NCBI GenBank assembly: GCA_030430675.1
Contig: JAUIKU010000025.1
Location: 1 to 32,963, forward strand
DNA: 32,963 bases
Source of the DNA: Bacteroidia bacterium
Lineage (GTDB): Bacteria; Bacteroidota; Bacteroidia; Cytophagales; Cyclobacteriaceae
Reading direction: 5' to 3'
A model generated the notes under the pieces. It saw only the letters and a program-made list of their open reading frames with translations, was not told the DNA's origin and ran no database searches. Shown here piece by piece: positions 8,257 to 15,553 of the stretch (positions are counted from its first letter, which is position 1; each line of letters starts with the position of its first letter). The position numbers were made by a program, and so were the translations under genes.

Positions 8257-9808
8257 TCCGCGAAGTTAAGGAAATTATCGGAATAATCATTTCCTCCATG
8301 GACACACCACCGTGTTGAAAAGTGTCCTTATAATAGTTTACGTAATAGTTGTAGTTGTTGGGATAGGCGAAAAAATTATCCTCCAAAGCAAACACATAAG
8401 AAGTGCTGACATTGACTTTGGGCAGATGAAAATCCTCCGGTTTTCTTACCGCAAATATGTTTTTGCCATCGTAGCCCAGGTTCTTTCCTTGCTTGTACCT
8501 GAGGTTGGTATTGGTCTTTTTATCCCCCACAATCTTGAATGGCCTTTTTACCCGGATAGTACCGTGATCGGTGGTAATGATTATGGATGCACCTTTTTCG
8601 GATATTCTCTTTAAAGTTTCCAGTAAAGGAGAATGAATAAACCACGAATTGGTAATAGAGCGATAGGCTGACTCATCATGCGCCAGTTCCCTGATCATCT
8701 GCATATCCGTCCGGGCATGAGACAGCATATCTACAAAATTATACACGATAACATTCAGGTCATTTGCCATCAGATTATTGATACTTTCCAGGACATGCCT
8801 TCCCTGATTGGCATGGATAACCTTATGATAACTGTGTTTAATGTTCAGTCGTTGCTTGGCAATCTGTCTGGCCAGAAAGTCTTCTTCATGCCTGTTTTTG
8901 GCGTCATCGTCGTCTTCGTTGACCCAAATATCGGAATGGAATTTGGCCATTTCCAACGGCAGCATCCCGGAAAATATGGCATTGCGCGAGTAAGCCGTAG
9001 TAGTGGGAAGAATGGAGTAATAAAGCTCCTCCTCATCCACATTAAAATAATCAGAAATAGTAGGTTCTATGATCTTCCATTGATCGTACCTCAGGTTATC
9101 TATGACAATAAAGAACAAAGGCTGACCCTCTTTAAGCTTGGGGAATACCCTTTTTTTCATCAGTTGATGGGAGAGTAGCGGTTTATCAACCGCCGGGTCG
9201 TTTAACCAGTCTCGATAATTTTCAATTACAAATTTTGAAAAATTGGCATTAGCCTCTACTTTTTGATTTTCCAAAACCTCCGCCATACTGCGATTTTCGG
9301 TATTGTCAATTTCCAATTCCCAATAAACCAGCTTTTTATATATTTCTACCCATTCATCATGACCCATGTGCTCACTAAAGGCCATTGCCAGGTTTCTAAA
9401 ATCCTGCTGGTAGTTGAGGTTGATCTTTTCGGTCACCAGCCGTTTGTTGTCCAACAACCTCTTGACAGACAAGAGTATTTGGTTTGGATTTAGCGGTTTG
9501 ATCAGGTAATCCGCAATTTTAGACCCGATAGCTTCCTCCATTATGTGCTCTTCCTCACTTTTGGTTATCATAACCACCGGCACATTGGGTTTGTTGGCTT
9601 TTATTATGCCAAGAGTTTCCAACCCCGACATACCGGGCATATTCTCATCCAGAAATACAATGTCGAAATAATTATTCTCAACCTTTTCGATCGCATCCGC
9701 TCCGCTATTCACCGGGGTTACATCATAACCTTTATTGTTCAGAAAAAGGATATGAGGCTTAAGCAGATCTATCTCATCATCCGCCCATAAAATATTGTAT
9801 CTTTGCAT
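8249..9808 (-). CDS. porX: Type IX secretion response regulator PorX (REC-PglZ)
   Basis: The 519-residue protein joins an N-terminal receiver domain (about 1-120) to a C-terminal PglZ/alkaline-phosphatase-fold domain. The receiver has the acidic pocket DDE (10-12), the phosphoacceptor D54 in FLDENMPG, and the conserved Lys in YLIKPLNP. The PglZ part shows metal-site segments FIVIDNLRYDQW, TTTAYSRNAIFSG, DMLSHARTDM, TTDHGTIRV and DTFQHGG. PorX partners with the sensor kinase PorY to control T9SS genes. In published work the PglZ domain acts as a zinc phosphodiesterase on oligonucleotides (established knowledge recalled, not derived here). All apparent metal ligands are intact, so an active enzyme is expected. 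No PorY lies nearby, as is usual for this orphan regulator. It heads the tsaE/ald-like operon. Confidence 0.94.
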   Translation of the reverse strand: MQRYNILWADDEIDLLKPHILFLNNKGYDVTPVNSGADAIEKVENNYFDIVFLDENMPGMSGLETLGIIKANKPNVPVVMITKSEEEHIMEEAIGSKIADYLIKPLNPNQILLSVKRLLDNKRLVTEKINLNYQQDFRNLAMAFSEHMGHDEWVEIYKKLVYWELEIDNTENRSMAEVLENQKVEANANFSKFVIENYRDWLNDPAVDKPLLSHQLMKKRVFPKLKEGQPLFFIVIDNLRYDQWKIIEPTISDYFNVDEEELYYSILPTTTAYSRNAIFSGMLPLEMAKFHSDIWVNEDDDDAKNRHEEDFLARQIAKQRLNIKHSYHKVIHANQGRHVLESINNLMANDLNVIVYNFVDMLSHARTDMQMIRELAHDESAYRSITNSWFIHSPLLETLKRISEKGASIIITTDHGTIRVKRPFKIVGDKKTNTNLRYKQGKNLGYDGKNIFAVRKPEDFHLPKVNVSTSYVFALEDNFFAYPNNYNYYVNYYKDTFQHGGVSMEEMIIPIISLTSRNG

Positions 9809-9824
9809 TTTCTAATTCTTTATA

Positions 9825-9855
9825 TAAAGTTACCGTTTTAACAGGTTCTTATAAA
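9825..9855 (-). promoter_or_regulatory. Near-consensus promoter for porX operon
   Basis: On the minus strand TTTA (9852-9855) and TAACTTTA (9825-9832) are separated by 19 bases. This fits the Bacteroidota TTTG-N19-TAnnTTTG architecture with one mismatch in each box. It sits 17 bases before the porX ATG in the 52-base divergent gap. Confidence 0.35.
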
Positions 9856-9860
9856 CCCAC

Positions 9861-11090
9861 TTGGAGAAGAAAAAAATCATTAATGACCCGGTATACGGTT
9901 TTATTACCATTCCGGATGGCCTAATCTACCGGATTATCTCTCATCCCTATTTTCAAAGGTTACGAAGAATCAAACAGATGGGTTTAAATGACTTCGTATA
10001 TCCCGGTGCTTTGCATACCCGGTTTCACCATGCACTGGGAGCCATGCACCTGATGAGTGTTGCACTGCACAACCTCAGGAGAAAAGGAAAAAAGATTAGC
10101 GACCACGAGTTCGAATCGATGCTGGCCGCGATTTTACTGCATGACATTGGACACGGGCCCTTTTCTCATGCACTTGAATCTACGTTACTCCTCCATGGTA
10201 ATCACGAGGAAATCTCGGTAATTATTATAAAGCACCTCAACAGAATTTTTGGCGACCAGCTAAATACTGCCCTGGAAATCTTTAACAATCAATATCACCG
10301 CCCATTTTTCCATCAACTGGTCTCCAGTCAACTCGATATCGACCGGCTGGATTATCTGCAACGAGACAGCTTTTTTACCGGGGTTTCGGAAGGTACCATT
10401 GGCTCGGACCGGATAATTAAAATGCTTAATGTGGTTGACGGTCAGCTGGTGGTGGAAGAAAAGGGGATCTACAGCATTGAAAATTTCTTAAATGCCAGGC
10501 GGCTGATGTACTGGCAGGTTTATCTTCATAAGACTTCTGTGGCAGCGGAAAAAATGATGGTTTCGCTTATAAACAGAGCGCGTTTCCTGATTGAGCACGG
10601 AGTAGAGGTACCCTGTACCAGGGAGCTTAAACTGTTTCTCAGTCAACCGATCGAGCCCAAAGATTTAAAGGCCAACTCCGGTCTTCTGGATGCCTATTGT
10701 CAGATTGATGATTACGATATCTGGGCGGGAATAAAATCATGGCAACATCACCCGGACCAGGTGCTGTCAGGGATCAGCAGGATGTTCCTGGACCGAAACC
10801 TGTTTCAAATCCAACTTCAACTGGAACCCATTTCGGTAGACCATCAAAAATTGCGGTCTAAAATTGCCGACCAATTTGGAATGACCAAAGCGGAAGATTT
10901 GGATTTTATGATTTGCCAGGGCGTCATTACCAATGCCGCCTATACTACCGGTAACACTGGCATCAACATTCTGGACAAACAGGGGAATGTTCTGGACATA
11001 GCCGCGGCTTCGGATTTACCCAATATTGCCGCTCTGGGCAAAATTGTAAAAAAACACTATCTAACGTGGCCTAAAAGTGTAACTTTGTGA
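9861..11090 (+). CDS. HD-domain phosphohydrolase, dGTPase/SAMHD1-like
   Basis: The 409-residue protein belongs to the HD superfamily branch that includes YwfO and SAMHD1-like dNTP triphosphohydrolases. The opening KKIINDPVYGFI and FQRLRRIKQMGL are family hallmarks. The metal ligands are visible as H57 in HTRFHHALG, the HD pair H94-D95 in LLHDIGHGPFSH, and the later Asp in SQLDIDRLDYLQRD (about 164). The start is TTG at 9861, because the conserved N-terminal motif begins there and no ATG lies upstream in frame. The substrate cannot be read from sequence; a nucleotide triphosphate or signalling nucleotide is inferred. It is followed after 24 bases by lpxD, whose candidate -7 box overlaps the end of this gene. 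Confidence 0.88.
   Translation: MEKKKIINDPVYGFITIPDGLIYRIISHPYFQRLRRIKQMGLNDFVYPGALHTRFHHALGAMHLMSVALHNLRRKGKKISDHEFESMLAAILLHDIGHGPFSHALESTLLLHGNHEEISVIIIKHLNRIFGDQLNTALEIFNNQYHRPFFHQLVSSQLDIDRLDYLQRDSFFTGVSEGTIGSDRIIKMLNVVDGQLVVEEKGIYSIENFLNARRLMYWQVYLHKTSVAAEKMMVSLINRARFLIEHGVEVPCTRELKLFLSQPIEPKDLKANSGLLDAYCQIDDYDIWAGIKSWQHHPDQVLSGISRMFLDRNLFQIQLQLEPISVDHQKLRSKIADQFGMTKAEDLDFMICQGVITNAAYTTGNTGINILDKQGNVLDIAAASDLPNIAALGKIVKKHYLTWPKSVTL
11080..11087 (+). promoter_or_regulatory. Candidate -7 box TAACTTTG for lpxD operon
   Basis: TAACTTTG is a full match to TAnnTTTG, 27 bases before the lpxD ATG. It overlaps the last codons of the HD-protein gene, whose stop is at 11088-11090. A matching TTTG at -33 is not seen. 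Confidence 0.45.
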
Positions 11091-11114
11091 CGTTTTCAAA
11101 CCCCCTGATTTTCA

Positions 11115-12161
11115 ATGCAATTTACTATAAATCAATTAGCTGAACTTCTTAACGGGGAGGTGATCGGCGACGGCAATACTACTGTTAGCAAAATTGGCCC
11201 CCTGGATAAAGCGGGATCTGGAACCATCTCCTTTCTGCACAATCCGAAGTATGAGCCACAGCTATACACCACCAAGGCAGAGGCGGTAATTGTAAATAAA
11301 AACCTTAAGCTCAAAGCACCGGTAGCGCCGGTGTTGATCGCTGTGGATGACCCCTACAGCAGCCTCACCCAATTGTTGAAGCAATATCAGAAACTTAACG
11401 AATCCTTGAAGCAAGGGGTTGAAGAGCCCGCGTATCTGGGAGAAGGCGCCACAGTGGGAAATTCAGTCTATCGAGGGGCTTTTTCATATGTTGGCAACAA
11501 CACTGTCATAGGTAATAATGTAAAACTGTACCCGCATACCTACATTGGTGACAATGTAACCATAGGTGATGATACTGTTATCTATGCCGGGGCCAAAATA
11601 TATTCCAACTCGGTTATTGGGAAAAGCTGTGTAATTCACGCCGGCGCGGTTATTGGCAGTGACGGATTTGGCTTTGCCCCACAGGAAGATGGCAGCTATG
11701 AGGCAATTCCACAGGTGGGGAATGTGATACTGGAAGATGAAGTAAATATAGGGGCCAATACTACCATTGATTGTGGCACCCTGGAGTCTACCTTGATTAA
11801 AGCTGGAGCTAAATTGGATAACCTGATCCAGGTTGCACACAATGTGGTAATTGGTGAACACACTGCAATTGCCGCCCAGGCCGGTATATCCGGTTCCACC
11901 AAAATCGGCAAAAATTGTATTATAGCAGGACAGGCAGGGATAGTAGGACATCTTAACATCTGCGACAGAGTAACTATAGGAGCACAGGCTGGGATATCAA
12001 AATCTCTGGAAGAAGAGGGCTCAATATTACTGGGTAGTCCGGCCTTCGAGATCAGGGATTTTAAGCGGTCTTTTGCCGTGTTTAAAAACCTGCCCAATAT
12101 GGCGCGCAGAATTAATGATCTTGAGAAAAAAGTACTAAATTTGCCCCCCAGCGAGAAATAG
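11115..12161 (+). CDS. lpxD: UDP-3-O-(3-hydroxyacyl)glucosamine N-acyltransferase
   Basis: LpxD adds the second 3-hydroxyacyl chain to UDP-acyl-glucosamine, the third step of lipid A synthesis. The 348-residue protein has the N-terminal uridine-binding domain ([18 protein letters not shown], then [14 protein letters not shown]). It then has a long left-handed beta helix of hexapeptide repeats from about 100 to 310. The catalytic His is H242 in [12 protein letters not shown], matching E. coli His239. The GSDGFGFA segment in the middle of the helix is also typical. The C-terminal helix ([17 protein letters not shown]) fits the trimer's helical bundle. One base separates its stop from the lpxC/fabZ start. 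Confidence 0.96.
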   Translation: MQFTINQLAELLNGEVIGDGNTTVSKIGPLDKAGSGTISFLHNPKYEPQLYTTKAEAVIVNKNLKLKAPVAPVLIAVDDPYSSLTQLLKQYQKLNESLKQGVEEPAYLGEGATVGNSVYRGAFSYVGNNTVIGNNVKLYPHTYIGDNVTIGDDTVIYAGAKIYSNSVIGKSCVIHAGAVIGSDGFGFAPQEDGSYEAIPQVGNVILEDEVNIGANTTIDCGTLESTLIKAGAKLDNLIQVAHNVVIGEHTAIAAQAGISGSTKIGKNCIIAGQAGIVGHLNICDRVTIGAQAGISKSLEEEGSILLGSPAFEIRDFKRSFAVFKNLPNMARRINDLEKKVLNLPPSEK

Positions 12162-12162
12162 G

Positions 12163-13554
12163 ATGAATATTAAACAACACACTATAAAAGAGCCGGTTAC
12201 GGTGTCTGGAGTTGGTCTGCATACCGGGGTTGAAGCCAACATGACTTTTCAACCCGCCAAAGTGGACCACGGGATCAAATTTCAGCGTGTCGATTTGCCG
12301 GATCAACCCATAGTAGATGCCGATGTAGACAATGTGGTTGACCTGTCCAGGGGAACTACCATCGAACAAAACGGCGCCAGAGTCAATACGGTGGAACATA
12401 CCCTGGCCGCCCTGGTAGGCCTTGAAATAGACAACGTACTCATACAACTGGATGGTCCGGAACCTCCGATAATGGATGGAAGTTCCAAAATGTTCACCGA
12501 TGCCCTGGAAAAAGTGGGGACGGAAGAACAAAATGCACTGCGCAATTTTTTTGAAGTACCGGAAGCAATTATTTATCGGGAAAAAGAAAGAAATGTAGAG
12601 ATAGCAGCCTTACCGCTGGACGATTACCGGGTTACGGTGATGGTTGATTACAACTCGCCGGTTTTGGGCAGTCAGCACGCCTATTTAAACGACATCAATG
12701 ACTTCAATCGCGATATTGCGGATTGTCGCACCTTTTGCTTCCTGCACGAGTTGGAGATGCTGCATAAGAACAATCTGATCAAGGGTGGCGATCTTAACAA
12801 CGCCATCGTAGTGGTAGACCGGGTGGTAAAAGATCATGAATTAGAGTCCCTGGCCAAGTTATTTAACAAGCCCAAAGTAGAAGTTAAAAAAGAGGGCATT
12901 CTCAATAATGTGGAGTTGCGATACCGCAATGAGCCAGCCCGTCACAAATTGCTGGATGTAGTCGGTGACCTGGCATTAGTGGGAAGACCGATTAAAGCGC
13001 AAATCCTGGCAGCACGTCCCGGGCATGCCGCCAACGTAGCTTTTGCCAAAAAGCTGAAAAAGGCAATGCTTGAACAGGACACCAATGTACCCAGGTATAA
13101 TCCCAAGTTACCACCGGTACTGGATATCAAGCAGATTGAAAACCGGTTACCACATCGCTACCCGTTTCTTCTGGTAGACAAGATATTTCATCTGGATGAT
13201 GAAAGTGTGGCCGGTGTTAAGAACGTGACCATGAATGAGCCCTTTTTTCAGGGGCATTTTCCCGGCAACCCGGTAATGCCCGGGGTACTGCAAATAGAAG
13301 CCATGGCTCAGGTAGGTGGCATCCTGGTTTTGAACACGGTGCCAGATCCTGAAAATTACTGGACCTTGTTTTTAGGAGTTGAAAACTTTAAGTTTAGGAA
13401 AATGGTATTACCCGGAGATACCCTGGTAATACAATGTGATCTAATAGCTCCCATTAAGAGAGGGATTGCCAAAATGCGCGGAAGGGCTTATGTAGGAAAC
13501 CAGTTGGTATGTGAGGGATCTATGGTAGCAAGAATCGTTCGCAAGGATACATGA
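12163..13554 (+). CDS. lpxC/fabZ: Bifunctional LpxC deacetylase / FabZ 3-hydroxyacyl-ACP dehydratase
   Basis: This 463-residue natural fusion is characteristic of Bacteroidota. The N-terminal part (1 to about 310) is LpxC, the zinc deacetylase that commits UDP-3-O-acyl-GlcNAc to lipid A. Zinc ligands are H79 in EHTLAAL, and H261 and D265 in HKLLDVVGD; the acid/base His is H288 in RPGHAANVA. The C-terminal part (about 318-463) is FabZ, which dehydrates 3-hydroxyacyl-ACP. It has LPHRYPFLLVDK, catalytic H365 in QGHFPGNPVMPGV and E379 in QIEAMAQ, 14 residues apart as in E. coli FabZ. The two activities compete for the 3-hydroxyacyl-ACP pool, so the fusion may balance lipid A against phospholipid supply (inference). 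It overlaps lpxA by four bases. Confidence 0.97.
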   Translation: MNIKQHTIKEPVTVSGVGLHTGVEANMTFQPAKVDHGIKFQRVDLPDQPIVDADVDNVVDLSRGTTIEQNGARVNTVEHTLAALVGLEIDNVLIQLDGPEPPIMDGSSKMFTDALEKVGTEEQNALRNFFEVPEAIIYREKERNVEIAALPLDDYRVTVMVDYNSPVLGSQHAYLNDINDFNRDIADCRTFCFLHELEMLHKNNLIKGGDLNNAIVVVDRVVKDHELESLAKLFNKPKVEVKKEGILNNVELRYRNEPARHKLLDVVGDLALVGRPIKAQILAARPGHAANVAFAKKLKKAMLEQDTNVPRYNPKLPPVLDIKQIENRLPHRYPFLLVDKIFHLDDESVAGVKNVTMNEPFFQGHFPGNPVMPGVLQIEAMAQVGGILVLNTVPDPENYWTLFLGVENFKFRKMVLPGDTLVIQCDLIAPIKRGIAKMRGRAYVGNQLVCEGSMVARIVRKDT

Positions 13555-14336
13555 ACCAACCACTGGCGTACATTCACCCTCAAGCCAAAATAGCCAGAAA
13601 CGTGGTTATTGAGCCCTTTGTCACCATTGATAAAAATGTGGTTATTCAGGACGGTACCTGGATCGGATCCAATGTTACCATTATGGAAGGGGCCCGAATT
13701 GGCAAGAACTGCAAAATCTATCCCGGAGCCGTGATCTCCTCCACGCCACAGGACCTCAAGTACGAAGGAGAAGAAACCACTGCTGAGATCGGAGATAATA
13801 CCATTATCAGGGAATTCGTTACCATAAGCCGGGGTACGGTCGACAAACACAAGACTGTGATCGGCACCAATTGTCTGATCATGGCGTATGCGCATGTGGC
13901 TCACGACTGTGTGATCAACGATAATGTAATTCTGGCCAATGCATCGCAGGTGGCCGGGCACGTGGTCATTGATGAATATGCCACTATAGGTGGTGCCAGC
14001 GCGGTTCACCAGTTCGTACATATTGGCGCTCACGTAATGTTGTCGGGAGGTTCACTGGTGAGCAAAGATGTGCCGCCCTTTACCAAGGCTGCCCGAAAGC
14101 CATTGAGCTACTGCGGAATAAACTCCGTGGGCTTGAGAAGAAGAGGGTACAAGAATGAAAAGATCAATGAAATACAGGAGATATACCGCCACATTTTCCT
14201 GAAAGGACTGAACAACAGTAAAGCCCTGGACTATATTGAACTGGAGTTGAGTCCCTCCAAAGAACGGGATATCATTATCAATTTTATCCGAAACTCCAAT
14301 CGGGGAATAATGCGGGGTTATTCCAGAATCCGGTAA
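13551..14336 (+). CDS. lpxA: Acyl-ACP--UDP-N-acetylglucosamine O-acyltransferase
   Basis: LpxA catalyses the first step of lipid A synthesis. The 261-residue length is normal. The protein is a hexapeptide-repeat beta helix (about 1-180) followed by a helical C-terminal domain. The catalytic His is H118 in AHVAHDC, aligned with E. coli His125. The segments ASAVHQFVHIGAHVMLSGG and GINSVGLRRRGY are strongly conserved in LpxA and set it apart from LpxD. The ATG overlaps the TGA of lpxC/fabZ by four bases (ATGA). Its TAA stop directly abuts, in frame, the ATG of the ABC ATPase. Confidence 0.97.
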   Translation: MNQPLAYIHPQAKIARNVVIEPFVTIDKNVVIQDGTWIGSNVTIMEGARIGKNCKIYPGAVISSTPQDLKYEGEETTAEIGDNTIIREFVTISRGTVDKHKTVIGTNCLIMAYAHVAHDCVINDNVILANASQVAGHVVIDEYATIGGASAVHQFVHIGAHVMLSGGSLVSKDVPPFTKAARKPLSYCGINSVGLRRRGYKNEKINEIQEIYRHIFLKGLNNSKALDYIELELSPSKERDIIINFIRNSNRGIMRGYSRIR

Positions 14337-14948
14337 ATGAAAATAGTACTGGATAAAGCTTCTAAACGATTCGGTCGCGATTGGTTGTTTAAAGACCTTG
14401 AGTACGAACTCAATCTTTCACACTCTTATGCCATAACCGGCCCAAATGGATCGGGTAAGACTACCCTGTTGAAGATTATCGCAGGTATGATTCCCTGCAC
14501 CAGGGGCTCGGTAAGTCATATTTTAGAAAATGTACCGTTAGACCCTGATACAATTTACAGGTATGTCAGTTTTGCAGCACCCTATATGGATGTTCCCGAA
14601 GATCTGACGCTTAAAGAACTTCTGGTGTTCCATTTCAAGCTTAAGCCGGCGGTAACGGGGATATCTGTGGAAGAAATGGCCATTAGAGCCGGGTTAGGTG
14701 AGGCGCTCAATAAACCCATACATACATTCTCCAGTGGCATGAAACAGCGTATAAAACTGGCTCTGAGTATTTTTTGTTCAACTCCGGTACTGCTACTTGA
14801 CGAACCCACCACCAACCTGGATGAAGCCGGCACTTCCTGGTACCTCAGTGAGATTTCACGGATAAAATCCAGTAAACTATTGGTTATCAGTTCGAATCAG
14901 GGAGTGGAATACGATTTCTGTGATCAAATCATCAAGCTAAGGCCCTAA
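14337..14948 (+). CDS. ABC transporter ATP-binding protein, partner unknown
   Basis: The 203-residue protein is a single nucleotide-binding domain with Walker A GPNGSGKTT (about 35-43), signature SSGMKQRIKLALS (a variant of LSGGQ), Walker B VLLLDEPTTNLD, and a final switch segment LLVISSN in which the usual His is replaced by Asn or displaced. It most resembles small CcmA-like or ABC-2 type ATPases. No permease gene lies beside it, so its membrane partner must be encoded elsewhere. Its start codon follows the lpxA stop without a gap, which implies cotranscription with the lipid A genes. A link to envelope lipid export is possible but unproven. Confidence 0.87.
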   Translation: MKIVLDKASKRFGRDWLFKDLEYELNLSHSYAITGPNGSGKTTLLKIIAGMIPCTRGSVSHILENVPLDPDTIYRYVSFAAPYMDVPEDLTLKELLVFHFKLKPAVTGISVEEMAIRAGLGEALNKPIHTFSSGMKQRIKLALSIFCSTPVLLLDEPTTNLDEAGTSWYLSEISRIKSSKLLVISSNQGVEYDFCDQIIKLRP

Positions 14949-14984
14949 TAGTCCATTTTTCGCAAGAGCTTTAATAATGGATTA
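14949..14984 (+). terminator. Weak hairpin after the lpx operon
   Basis: TAGTCCATT (14949-14957) can pair with AATGGATTA (14976-14984) through nine pairs, one of them G-U, around an 18-base loop. It directly follows the ABC ATPase stop. The stem is AT-rich and has no strong U tract, so terminator function is uncertain. The rest of the gap to 15071 is AT-rich without other structure I can support. Confidence 0.25.
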
Positions 14985-15071
14985 ATTTCTTACATCAGAC
15001 TGGCTTAAACCAAGAATAAACTTTAATGTAATGCGTTTTTTGACTATAATTGACCTTATTTTTAGCACGCT

Positions 15072-15551
15072 ATGAATGTAATTTGCAAAGTTTATACGAT
15101 CATTGGCGCCGTATTCCTAATAACGGCTTGCCAGAGCGATGATGGCGGCGGACCTGATCAAACCCCAGAACAGATACAAACTGGTAAATTAGTGGGAAGG
15201 TGGGAACCAGGCACTGTTATCCAGGAGATTGACGGTGAAATCACCGATGACCGGTTTTCCGATTTCTCAATTACTTTTGATGCCGATGCTCAAGGCGAGA
15301 ACAAAACCTATGACATCACCAATAGCGGAGGTGAGGCATTTGAAGCTGGTGAAAACAAAGCCTGGGACTACGTAGATGCAAACCTTAATCGCATTGAGCG
15401 ACTTGATAACGGTTTTGAGTTCGATATTTCTCTCTCAAACAATGATACAGAACTCCAAATCACTTTGACGGTAGACGAGTCCGGAAGCCCACTGGGAAGG
15501 GTGTCTAATACTACCGGAGGGTATACCTTCAACCTGGAGAAAGTAAACTAA
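15072..15551 (+). CDS. Putative lipoprotein, lipocalin-like size, function unknown
   Basis: The 159-residue protein has a signal peptide with an SPII lipobox LITAC, so Cys20 should be lipidated. The residues after it, QSDDGGG, are acidic and resemble the surface-export signal described for Bacteroidota lipoproteins, suggesting exposure on the cell surface (inference). The mature part is rich in beta-prone segments: LVGRWEPGTVIQEIDG, FSDFSITFDADAQG, FEFDISLSNNDTELQITLTV. It resembles small lipocalin-like domain lipoproteins, which often begin with a LxGxW motif, as here (LVGRW). I do not recognise a specific family. The gene stands alone between the lpx operon and the convergent mutS2, whose stop is two bases away. 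Confidence 0.75.
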   Translation: MNVICKVYTIIGAVFLITACQSDDGGGPDQTPEQIQTGKLVGRWEPGTVIQEIDGEITDDRFSDFSITFDADAQGENKTYDITNSGGEAFEAGENKAWDYVDANLNRIERLDNGFEFDISLSNNDTELQITLTVDESGSPLGRVSNTTGGYTFNLEKVN

Positions 15552-15553
15552 TA

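Noticed and set aside
8678-9178. 166-codon plus-strand open frame
   Set aside because: It is antisense to the conserved PglZ domain of porX and has no independent support.
11484-11951. 155-codon minus-strand open frame
   Set aside because: It mirrors the hexapeptide repeats of lpxD; the long open frame follows from repetitive codon patterns.
11520-11960. Possible DNA tandem repeat in lpxD
   Set aside because: The periodic pattern is the 18-base coding signature of hexapeptide repeats, not a nucleotide repeat or CRISPR array.
13488-14033. 181-codon minus-strand open frame
   Set aside because: It is antisense to the lpxA beta-helix repeats, the same effect as in lpxD.
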